A stretch of 13,024 bases of DNA, from contig CAADSP010000065.1 of the NCBI GenBank assembly GCA_900751755.1, positions 1 through 13,024 of the forward strand, given 5' to 3'. The position numbers were made by a program, and so were the translations under genes. Shown piece by piece: positions 1-5,888 of the stretch. The notes beneath the pieces were generated by a model that did not search any database, had not been told where the DNA came from, and saw only the letters and a program-made list of their open reading frames with translations. How positions within the stretch are numbered: position 1 is the stretch's first letter; each line of letters starts with the position of its first letter. The stretch is from an uncultured Collinsella sp. GTDB taxonomy: Bacteria; Actinomycetota; Coriobacteriia; Coriobacteriales; Coriobacteriaceae.

Positions 1-2
1 GG

Positions 3-758
3 GCGGGAACACAAGTCAGGCCGTTCTATGGGGAAAACAGGGGAGCGCGCGAGCCGCATCGGCTTGCCGTCGAGCGCGCGGCCGAGGTGCTCGGCCGCGG
101 CGGCCTGGTCTTGATCCCGACCGAGACCGTCTACGGTGTCGCCGTGGCAGTCAACGCCTTCTCGGACGCCATGCCCCAAGATACAAGCGAATTTCCATCG
201 TGGCCGCGCGATCCGCAGGCTGCCGTCAATGGCGCCGCGGTCCCTGCGCTCGGTACCGGCTACCGCCGCATCTTTACCCTCAAGCAGCGCAAGCTCACCC
301 AAACGGTCGCCTGGCTGGTCGATGGCGTCGAGGCGCTCGACCGCTATGGCGTGGATATCCCGGAAGATGCCCGCGTACTTGCGCGACGATGCTGGCCGGG
401 AGCCCTGACTATCGTGGTCAAGGCGGCTCCCTGCGTGCCGACCTTTATGCGTGCTGCCGACGACACCGTGGCCCTGCGCGCTTCGGCCTCTCCCGTGGTC
501 CAAGCGCTCATCCGCGCCTGCGGCAGTCCCCTTGCCTGCACGAGCGCCAACACACACGGCGCGCCCTCGCCGGCAAGCTTTGCCGCCGTCGAAGGTCGCA
601 TCCTGGAGGGGGTCGATGTTGCCGTCGACGCCGGCGAGACCCCGTGTCGCGACGCCTCGACCATCGTGTCGTTCCAGCACGGCGGGCTCCAGATCCTGCG
701 CCAAGGCGCACTTCCCGCATCAGAGATCGAACGGGTCCTGTCCGACCCGATGCAATAG
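3..758 (+). CDS. Threonylcarbamoyl-AMP synthase (TsaC/Sua5/YrdC family), 5' end unresolved
   Basis: This enzyme makes threonylcarbamoyl-AMP from threonine, bicarbonate and ATP, the first step of the t6A modification of tRNAs that read ANN codons. Visible YrdC-fold marks are PTETVYGV near position 117, the KQR nucleotide-binding motif (282-290), SAN (543-551), a DASTIVSF stretch and ILRQGAL near the C terminus. It ends after the YrdC domain, so the extra C-terminal Sua5 domain is absent (TsaC-like length). The frame is open from position 3. The first in-frame start is GTG at 87, but the codons before it (HRLAVERAAEV) look like normal family sequence, so the true start is probably upstream of the window. 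An ATG at 28 with a weak CAGG lies in another frame that stops at 112-114. About 30 extra residues separate VYG from KQR compared with E. coli TsaC. The family call is firm; the start is not. Confidence 0.88.
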   Translation, partial: AGTQVRPFYGENRGAREPHRLAVERAAEVLGRGGLVLIPTETVYGVAVAVNAFSDAMPQDTSEFPSWPRDPQAAVNGAAVPALGTGYRRIFTLKQRKLTQTVAWLVDGVEALDRYGVDIPEDARVLARRCWPGALTIVVKAAPCVPTFMRAADDTVALRASASPVVQALIRACGSPLACTSANTHGAPSPASFAAVEGRILEGVDVAVDAGETPCRDASTIVSFQHGGLQILRQGALPASEIERVLSDPMQ

Positions 759-765
759 AAAGGTG
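759..765 (+). promoter_or_regulatory. Ribosome-binding site of glpK
   Basis: AAAGGTG lies six bases before the ATG at 772 and directly after the TAG stop of the preceding gene (756-758). It fixes the glpK start, giving a protein with about 16 residues more at the N terminus than E. coli GlpK. With only 13 bases between the two genes there is no room for a separate promoter, so they are probably co-transcribed. Confidence 0.7.
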
Positions 766-771
766 TAAGCG

Positions 772-2313
772 ATGTCGTTGAATCTGGGCAGCCTGGGCAT
801 GGAAGATGCCTCGTTTAACTTTGGCGGTTCCTACATCATGGCGCTCGACTGCGGCACCACCTCGGTACTTGCGACCATCGTCGACGAGTACGGCTGCATC
901 GTCGCGCAGGCACGTCGTAGCGTCAAAACCAGCTTCCCGCGTCCCGGTTGGATAGAGCAAGACCCCATGGAGGTGCTTGCCAGCCAGATCGGCGTGATGA
1001 TGGAGGTCCAGTTTAAGAGCGGCATCCATTCTGACCGCATCGCCGCCATCGGTATCTCCAACCAGCGCGAGACCACGGTGGTGTGGGACCGCATAAGCGG
1101 CCAACCCATCTATAACGCCATCGTGTGGCAATGCCGTCGCACCGCACCTCTGATCGACGAGCTGGTCGAGCGGGGCGCAGAAGAGCTGGTGCGCTCCCGC
1201 ACGGGACTCACGCTCGATCCGTATTTCTCGGCTTCCAAGGTGCAGTGGATCCTCGACAACGTCGACGGTGCGCGTGAGAGCGCGGCGGCGGGCGACCTCA
1301 TGTTCGGCACCATCGATACCTGGCTCATCTACAACCTCACCGGCAGTCAGGTCTTTGCCACCGACTACACCAATGCCAGCCGCACGGCGCTCTTTAATAT
1401 CCATACGCTCGATTGGGACGACGACCTGCTGGCGCTCTTTGACGTTCCACGTTCCATGATGCCCGAGGTTCGTTGGAGCTCGGGCGACTACGGCCGCGTC
1501 GCGAGCGACATCATGACCAACATGCCGCCCATCATGGGCGTGGCGGGCGATCAGCAGGCGTCGCTGTTCGGCCACTGCTGCTTCCATCCCGGCCAGACCA
1601 AAAACACCTATGGCACGGGTTGCTTTATGCTCATGAACACCGGCGACGAGGTCGTCGAATCCAAGAACGGTCTGGTCTCCACGATCGGTATCGCCGCGGA
1701 CGGCAAGATCAGCTATGCGCTCGAGGGTTCTATCTTTGCCGCCGGCTCAACCATGAACTGGCTGCGCAACAACATGGGCATCATCTCGAGTGTGAGCGAG
1801 TCCGCGCAACTCGCCGCTTCGATCAACGACAACGAGGGCTGCTACTTCGTCCCCGCCTTCGCTGGCCTGGGCGCTCCCTGGTGGGACCCGCGTGCCCGCG
1901 GTATCGTGTGCGGCCTGACCGGTGCCTCGAGTCGCGCGACCATTGTGCGTGCGGCCTGCGAGTCCATGGCCTACCAGAGTTATGACGTGCTGCGCGCCAT
2001 GGAGCAGGACGTGGGACTTTCGATTGAGCGCCTGTCCGTCGATGGCGGCGCCTCACGCAACGAGTTCATCATGCAATTCCAGGCCGACCTGCTGGATATC
2101 CCCGTGCTGCAATGCGAGACGGTGGAGACCACGGCAATCGGTGCCGCGTACTTGGCGGGTCTTGCCGTCGGCTATTGGGAAGACCTGGAAGAACTGGAGC
2201 AAAATGCCCAGATCGTTAGGACCTTCCTTCCCCACATGTCCGCCGAGCGCCGCGAGCAAAACCTTGCGGGCTGGCGTGATGCAGTCAGGCGCTCGCTCAG
2301 CATCGCACAGTAG
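772..2313 (+). CDS. glpK: Glycerol kinase
   Basis: A cytoplasmic FGGY-family kinase that phosphorylates glycerol with ATP to sn-glycerol 3-phosphate, for glycerol catabolism and lipid precursors. At 513 residues it is close to the family norm and is similar to E. coli GlpK along its whole length. Glycerol-site residues are present: R99-E100 in NQRETT, W119 in AIVWQCRR, Y151 in DPYF, D260-Q261 in AGDQQ and F285 in GTGCFMLM. The C-terminal FGGY half carries VDGGASRNEF and TAIGAAYLAGLAVG. Two departures stand out. The phosphate loop reads DCGTTSVL, so E. coli Gln11 and Arg17 are Cys and Leu here. There is also no YHFYG loop, the His phosphorylated by HPr in many Firmicutes GlpK proteins, so PTS control through that His looks absent. 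No glpF or glpD is adjacent. The kinase call is very sure; exact substrate is inferred from the conserved site. Confidence 0.96.
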   Translation: MSLNLGSLGMEDASFNFGGSYIMALDCGTTSVLATIVDEYGCIVAQARRSVKTSFPRPGWIEQDPMEVLASQIGVMMEVQFKSGIHSDRIAAIGISNQRETTVVWDRISGQPIYNAIVWQCRRTAPLIDELVERGAEELVRSRTGLTLDPYFSASKVQWILDNVDGARESAAAGDLMFGTIDTWLIYNLTGSQVFATDYTNASRTALFNIHTLDWDDDLLALFDVPRSMMPEVRWSSGDYGRVASDIMTNMPPIMGVAGDQQASLFGHCCFHPGQTKNTYGTGCFMLMNTGDEVVESKNGLVSTIGIAADGKISYALEGSIFAAGSTMNWLRNNMGIISSVSESAQLAASINDNEGCYFVPAFAGLGAPWWDPRARGIVCGLTGASSRATIVRAACESMAYQSYDVLRAMEQDVGLSIERLSVDGGASRNEFIMQFQADLLDIPVLQCETVETTAIGAAYLAGLAVGYWEDLEELEQNAQIVRTFLPHMSAERREQNLAGWRDAVRRSLSIAQ

Positions 2314-2436
2314 GGCTGTGATGGGCTGCTCGATATAACAAACCGCTAAACTAATGCATGGCGTGCGGCGGCAACATTGCTTCGCGCCTTGTCAGCAAGG
2401 TCGTTTTGCGGCCGCAACGAAAGGGGCAATCAACCC
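2314..2436 (+). other. Intergenic region glpK-upp with small inverted repeats
   Basis: This 123-base gap holds no gene. It contains TATAAC at 2334-2339, a possible -10 box without a convincing -35. A 5-bp hairpin CCTTG-TCAG-CAAGG (2387-2400) is followed by TTTT at 2404-2407, and a perfect 12-bp palindrome TTGCGGCCGCAA lies at 2406-2417, immediately before the upp ribosome-binding site. The hairpin is too weak to call a terminator with confidence. upp may have its own promoter here or be read through from glpK. Confidence 0.45.
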
Positions 2437-3084
2437 ATGACCGTCACCTACGACGCGTCCCGTGTGACGCTTGTCGACCACCCGCTCGTCCAGCACAAGC
2501 TGTCGATCCTGCGCGACAAAAACACCGGCACCAACCAGTTCCGCCAGCTTGTGCGCGAGCTCGCACTTTTTGACGGCTACGAGGCCATGCGCGACCTGCC
2601 CATGGAAGACGTCGAGGTCGAGACCCCCATCACTACCGCCACGTTCAAACAGCTTGCCGGCAAGAAACTCGCCATCGTGCCCATCCTGCGTGCGGGCCTT
2701 GGCATGGTCGACGGCATCCTCGACCTGGTGCCCTCCGCTCGCGTGGGCCACATCGGCATGGAGCGCGACGAGGTCACCCACGAGCCGCACGAGTATTACT
2801 GCAAGATGCCCAAGGATATCGACCAGCGCATCTGCCTGGTCGTCGACCCCATGCTTGCCACGGGCGGTTCGGCCGAGATGGCCATCAGCTACCTGCGCGA
2901 GCGCGGTGTCAAGGACATCCGCATGCTGTGCATCGTCGCGGCCCCCGAGGGCCTCAAGTCGCTGACTGAGAAGGATCCTGATGTGCATATCTATACCTGC
3001 GCCATCGACGACCATCTCAACGAGGCTGCCTACATCGTTCCCGGCCTCGGCGACGCCGGCGACCGCATCTACGGCACGCTGTAA
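2437..3084 (+). CDS. upp: Uracil phosphoribosyltransferase
   Basis: This pyrimidine-salvage enzyme converts uracil and PRPP into UMP and pyrophosphate in the cytoplasm. The 215-residue product is near the usual 208-210. It shows ILRAGLGMVDGI, the PRPP loop VVDPMLATGGSA and the C-terminal uracil-site motif YIVPGLGDAGDRIYGT. The ATG at 2437 is chosen because the family consensus begins there (…RVTLVDHPLVQHKLSILRDKNT) and AAGGGG at 2421-2426 lies ten bases upstream. A longer frame from TTG at 2377 would add 20 residues with no family resemblance. A hairpin follows downstream at 3141-3182. No uracil permease gene (uraA) is visible next to it. Product assignment is very sure. Confidence 0.96.
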   Translation: MTVTYDASRVTLVDHPLVQHKLSILRDKNTGTNQFRQLVRELALFDGYEAMRDLPMEDVEVETPITTATFKQLAGKKLAIVPILRAGLGMVDGILDLVPSARVGHIGMERDEVTHEPHEYYCKMPKDIDQRICLVVDPMLATGGSAEMAISYLRERGVKDIRMLCIVAAPEGLKSLTEKDPDVHIYTCAIDDHLNEAAYIVPGLGDAGDRIYGTL

Positions 3085-3140
3085 TCTCTGAGCCATACCG
3101 GCTAACGTCGAAAATACGAAGAAATGGTGCGCGCGGGCGA

Positions 3141-3182
3141 GCAAAAGACGTCCACGCGCACTCCTGTTAACGGACGTTTTGC
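3141..3182 (+). terminator. Hairpin downstream of upp, possible terminator
   Basis: GCAAAAGACGTCC (3141-3153) pairs with GGACGTTTTGC (3172-3182), leaving one bulged G and an 18-base loop. The T run lies inside the right arm instead of after it, so this is not a textbook intrinsic terminator. It sits 56 bases after the upp stop and well before the atp promoter, a suitable place for separating the two units. Confidence 0.4.
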
Positions 3183-3276
3183 GCTGAGGGGTTCGAGAAA
3201 AACGTATTACCGTACCTGCGGCATAAAGAAGGTCTTAAGAAAACGAACAGGTGCGTATTAACCGATGCTTTTTCGG

Positions 3277-3304
3277 TTGTACTTTAGCGATTGGCTCGTA
3301 CAAT
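3277..3304 (+). promoter_or_regulatory. Candidate sigma-70-type promoter of the atp operon
   Basis: TTGTAC at 3277-3282 and TACAAT at 3299-3304 are separated by 16 bases, in the right place to drive the atp genes. Transcription would start near 3311, giving a leader of roughly 55 bases before the first coding sequence. TACAAT matches the -10 consensus at five of six bases; the -35 is weaker. A small hairpin (3261-3277) abuts the -35. No transcript data are available, so this is a sequence-only call. Confidence 0.55.
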
Positions 3305-3366
3305 AGTCACCAATGTTTGGCGGGAACTGTCCTGTGAGGCGATAAAAAAGGAAAGTGAGGACGCCA

Positions 3367-3678
3367 GTGTTTCAGATAGCCGATCTGCTCGCTATCGTTG
3401 CAGGTGCCATCGCGGGCGCGATTGCCTTCCTTCCCTTTGTCTTTACGCTCAAGCCGGTTCTTGACGATAAGCAGAATGCGGACATGCTCAAGGGTATGGT
3501 GAGTCTCGCGGTCTCGGCAATCGCGTTGCTTGTCTTTACCTTGGTTGTGTTTGTGTTGTTCGGAGAGGCATTTCGCATGTTCCTCCTGGGCGAGGCGATC
3601 GGCTTCGTGGCCTTTATGGCCGCCTGCGCGGTTCGCGTCGCCAAGGCGCTGCGAGATCCTCATGAGGTCGAAAGGTAA
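3367..3678 (+). CDS. Small membrane protein in the atpI position
   Basis: A 103-residue, strongly hydrophobic protein with three likely membrane helices (about residues 5-27, 41-64 and 68-90) and a short charged C terminus ending DPHEVER. It is the first gene of the ATP synthase operon, three bases before atpB. That is where other bacteria encode AtpI, a four-helix protein implicated in assembly of the c ring. I see no clear AtpI sequence signature and only three helices, so AtpI is suggested by position alone. GTG at 3367 is chosen because GAGG (3357-3360) lies six bases upstream. An earlier GTG at 3355 would add four residues but has AAGGA only two bases away. The gene is surely real; its function is open. 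Confidence 0.75.
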   Translation: MFQIADLLAIVAGAIAGAIAFLPFVFTLKPVLDDKQNADMLKGMVSLAVSAIALLVFTLVVFVLFGEAFRMFLLGEAIGFVAFMAACAVRVAKALRDPHEVER

Positions 3679-3681
3679 GTC

Positions 3682-4485
3682 GTGGAAATTTTTGAAAAGC
3701 TGCCTGATGAGATTAATCATCTGGTCAGCGAGTTCAGCTCCACCCCTGTCGTGGGCGATCTGAGCTGCGGCATCACGCAGTACTCGTTTTGGCTGATCGT
3801 CTCCACGATCGTGCTCCTGATCGTCCTGGCCGTGTTCAAGAAGAAGCAGACCCTGGTTCCCAAGGGCTTCTTCGTCAACGGTTTCGAGTACATCATCGAG
3901 TACGTCGAGAACGATATCGGCAAGGGTGTCGTGGGTGAGAACTGGAAGAAGCACTTCCCGTTCCTGTGCTCGCTTTTCCTGTTCATCCTGATCAATAACA
4001 TGATCGGCCTGATCCCGGGAATGAAGCCCGGCACCGGCGCAATCGGCTCCACCGCCGCACTCGCCATTTTCGCCTTCGTGTACTTCATCTACTACGGATG
4101 CAAGGCTCACGGCGTGATCGGCTACATCAAGAGCCTCGCCCCGCAGGGCGTGAGCTTCCCGATGAACGTGCTCGTGTGGGTCGTCGAGCTTTTCTCGACC
4201 TTCCTGCGCCTCATCACGCTTGCCGTCCGTCTGTTCTGCAACATGTTCGCAGGACACGTGGTCATGGGCTCGTTCGCCATCATGGCGAGCATGTTCATGC
4301 AGCCGCTGCTTCAGCAGGTTTCCGCGGCCCACGCCGTCGGCGCCCTGCCTTCGCTGGCCTGGCTTGCCATCCTCATCCTGATCTATGCGATCGAGCTTGT
4401 GGTCGGCGCCATCCAGGCTTACGTCTTCACGGTCCTTACCGCCGTGTATGTCTCCGAGGCAGAGGAGGTCGCGGAGGAGGAGTAG
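3682..4485 (+). CDS. atpB: ATP synthase Fo subunit a
   Basis: Subunit a forms the two proton half-channels of Fo against the c ring. The product is 267 residues, starting at a GTG with AAAGG (3671-3675) six bases upstream. The essential channel arginine is R183 in LAVRLFCNMFAGH, with N187 and Q245 matching E. coli Asn214 and Gln252. At the E. coli Glu219 position there is H192, and at the His245 position E238, so this pair is exchanged. About 20 more residues than in E. coli separate R183 from Q245. The C-terminal tail is acidic (SEAEEVAEEE). Hydrophobic segments fit the usual five or six membrane helices, and an N-terminal stretch precedes the first one near residue 35. Identification is certain; the channel-residue alignment was made by eye. 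Confidence 0.96.
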   Translation: MEIFEKLPDEINHLVSEFSSTPVVGDLSCGITQYSFWLIVSTIVLLIVLAVFKKKQTLVPKGFFVNGFEYIIEYVENDIGKGVVGENWKKHFPFLCSLFLFILINNMIGLIPGMKPGTGAIGSTAALAIFAFVYFIYYGCKAHGVIGYIKSLAPQGVSFPMNVLVWVVELFSTFLRLITLAVRLFCNMFAGHVVMGSFAIMASMFMQPLLQQVSAAHAVGALPSLAWLAILILIYAIELVVGAIQAYVFTVLTAVYVSEAEEVAEEE

Positions 4486-4609
4486 TCTTCCGTTCGTGCC
4501 TTAAAGGTAAGGCAATTCGTTAAACCGCCGGTGCCCGTACCCATGGAGCCCGGCAGTTATAAAAAGGTTATCCTGCGTGAAATAAGACACGCACGACAAA
4601 GGAGGAATC
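4486..4609 (+). promoter_or_regulatory. Structured atpB-atpE intergenic leader
   Basis: This 124-base gap is the longest inside the operon. It contains a perfect 6-bp hairpin GCCTTA-AAGG-TAAGGC (4498-4513), a weaker 5-bp GCCGG/CCGGC pairing (4527-4531 with 4550-4554), an A-rich stretch (4558-4565) and the strong Shine-Dalgarno AAAGGAGG (4598-4605). In E. coli the equivalent gap boosts atpE translation so that enough c subunits are made for the ring. The same role is inferred here from position, structure and the strong binding site, not shown. Confidence 0.5.
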
Positions 4610-4804
4610 GTGGGAGTTATCGGTTACGGTCTCGGTGTTATCGGCGCTGGTCTTGCTATCGGCCTGTCTGCTTTGGGTGCTACGGGTGCTATGGCCCGTC
4701 AGCCTGAGGTCCAGGGCCGCGTGTTCACCGTCTTCATCATGGGCTCCGCTTTCGGCGAGGCTCTGGCTCTGATCGGCTTCGTTGTCGCGCTGATCGTTAA
4801 ATAG
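4610..4804 (+). CDS. atpE: ATP synthase Fo subunit c
   Basis: Subunit c forms the rotating proteolipid ring, present in several copies per enzyme. It is a 64-residue helical hairpin. A Gly/Ala-rich first helix (GVIGAGLAIG) is followed by the polar loop ARQPEVQGR and a second helix carrying the ion-binding E50 (GAG at 4757-4759). The 20-residue distance from R30 to E50 equals E. coli Arg41 to Asp61. The N terminus is about 11 residues shorter than in E. coli, so the protein is short for the family. At the position of the Na+ ligand Gln32 of Ilyobacter there is I17, and E50 is followed by Ala-Leu instead of Ser-Thr, so proton coupling is inferred. The GTG start follows AAAGGAGG by a few bases. 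Eight of ten alanines use GCT, unlike atpB. Confidence 0.95.
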   Translation: MGVIGYGLGVIGAGLAIGLSALGATGAMARQPEVQGRVFTVFIMGSAFGEALALIGFVVALIVK

Positions 4805-4819
4805 CACGGAGCGTCAAGT

Positions 4820-5422
4820 ATGAATCTTTCATCCCAGAAGAGCGCGATCGCACTCTCCGCGTCCGCGGCCGCGCTGCTCATGCCGGTTTCCGCGTTCGCC
4901 GAGGACGGCGCTGCCGGTGCGGACATCCTCATCCCTAAGATGGCGGAGTTCATCCCGGCGCTTATCGCCTTCCTGATTATCTGGATCGTGCTGGCCAAGG
5001 TCGCCCTGCCGGGCATCATGAAAACCATGGAGGAGCGCGGCAAGAAGATCGAGGAGAGCCTCGACGAGGCCGAGAAGACCAAGCAGGAGGCTATCGCCAA
5101 GCGCGCTGAGTCCGACTCGATCGTCACCGACGCCCGTCGTCAGGCTGCCGACATCGTTCTCGAGGCCCGTAAGGACGCCGAGTCCGAGCGTGCCCGTATC
5201 ATCGAGGCTGCTCACAAGGAGGCCGAGGAGATCATCGCCAAGGCCCATACGACCGTCGAGGACGAGCGCAAGTCCATCTACGCCGGTGCCGCGAGCTCCA
5301 TCGCCGACCTGTCCGTTGCCGTCGCCACCAAGATCGTGGGCGAGGCACTCGAGGACGATGCCGAGCAGAAGAAGCTCATCGAGCGCTACATCCAGGAAGC
5401 AGGTAGCCTGAATGCCGACTAG
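4820..5422 (+). CDS. atpF: ATP synthase Fo subunit b with signal-peptide-like N terminus
   Basis: Subunit b is the membrane-anchored peripheral stalk that holds F1 still against the rotor. The product is 200 residues. The anchor helix spans about 44-64 (FIPALIAFLIIWIVLAKVAL) and is followed by a long, charged, Ala/Glu/Lys-rich coiled-coil region to about 155 and a C-terminal delta-binding part. The motif LIPKMAEFIP before the anchor resembles actinobacterial b subunits. Unusually, residues 1-27 look like a Sec signal peptide: a lysine, a hydrophobic Ala/Leu/Ser stretch and AFA before EDG. E. coli b has no such segment. GGAG at 4808-4811 supports the ATG at 4820. The last codons overlap the start of atpH by 11 bases, which suggests translational coupling. 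Confidence 0.94.
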   Translation: MNLSSQKSAIALSASAAALLMPVSAFAEDGAAGADILIPKMAEFIPALIAFLIIWIVLAKVALPGIMKTMEERGKKIEESLDEAEKTKQEAIAKRAESDSIVTDARRQAADIVLEARKDAESERARIIEAAHKEAEEIIAKAHTTVEDERKSIYAGAASSIADLSVAVATKIVGEALEDDAEQKKLIERYIQEAGSLNAD

Positions 5423-5888
5423 CCGCTATCAGGACAAGGTGCTCGAGACCTACGCGCGTTCCCTTTTGGAAGCCGCCAAGGCCGAGAACCATGTGTTCGA
5501 GGACCTCGAGATGATCGAGCGCTTGGCTTCTGCCAGCCCCGAGATCATCGCCGTGCTCGACACCATGTCCAAGCGCGACCAGCTCGACCTTCTTCCCAAG
5601 GTGGCAGCTGCCTTTAAGTATGTTGCCGAGGAAGACGAGGATGTAGTGGGCGTGACCGTCACCACGGCGATCCCGCTCGACGACGAGCTGCGTCAAACCA
5701 TCACTAAGAAATGCGAGCAGGACTTCGGCCGCAAGGTATTCCTTATCGAGCAGGTCGACCCGTCTATCGTAGGCGGCCTGGTGCTCGAGGCCCGCGGCGA
5801 GCGTCGTGACATTTCCGTCAAGACGCAGCTGCGCATCGCGCAGGAGACCCTCGCAAACTCTGCTAATTCGTACGGAGGTGAAGCCTAA
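5412..5888 (+). CDS. atpH: ATP synthase F1 subunit delta
   Basis: Delta (OSCP family) sits on top of F1 and links alpha/beta to the b stalk. The 158-residue product is about 20 shorter than the usual 177, with the loss in the N-terminal helical domain. YARSLLEAAK at the start matches the family's YAxALFxxA pattern. The C-terminal signature VDPSIVGGLVLEARG is followed by ISVKTQLRI. The ATG lies inside the last codons of atpF, with CAGGTAG (5400-5406) upstream. The stop codon shares its final A with the atpA start (TAATG), so translation is probably coupled in both directions. Identity is clear from motif and position. Confidence 0.92.
   Translation: MPTSRYQDKVLETYARSLLEAAKAENHVFEDLEMIERLASASPEIIAVLDTMSKRDQLDLLPKVAAAFKYVAEEDEDVVGVTVTTAIPLDDELRQTITKKCEQDFGRKVFLIEQVDPSIVGGLVLEARGERRDISVKTQLRIAQETLANSANSYGGEA

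Larger units (their letters stand above)
3085..3366 (+). other. Non-coding region upstream of the atp operon
   Basis: These 282 bases carry no supportable gene. The region holds the post-upp hairpin (3141-3182), a near direct repeat CGTATTACCG (3203-3212) and CGTATTAACCG (3254-3264) about 50 bases apart, the palindrome TCTTAAGA (3233-3240), a 5-bp hairpin ACCGA/TCGGT (3261-3277) and the candidate atp promoter (3277-3304). It is visibly more A/T-rich than the flanking genes, as expected of a promoter region. Confidence 0.6.

Noticed and set aside
508..1587. A 359-codon minus-strand frame opposite the Sua5 gene end and glpK
   Set aside because: Shadow of two clear plus-strand genes; it ends in Arg-rich low-complexity sequence.
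2377..2436. TTG start extending upp by 20 residues
   Set aside because: The extra residues show no family resemblance and cover the small inverted repeats; ATG at 2437 has a Shine-Dalgarno and matches the family start.
4558..4563. TATAAA before atpE as an internal promoter
   Set aside because: No matching -35 box at a usable distance; the A-rich stretch fits better with a translation-enhancing leader.
4610..4804. Na+-coupled ATP synthase
   Set aside because: The c subunit has Ile at the Gln32 position and Ala-Leu after the carboxylate, so the known Na+ ligands are missing.
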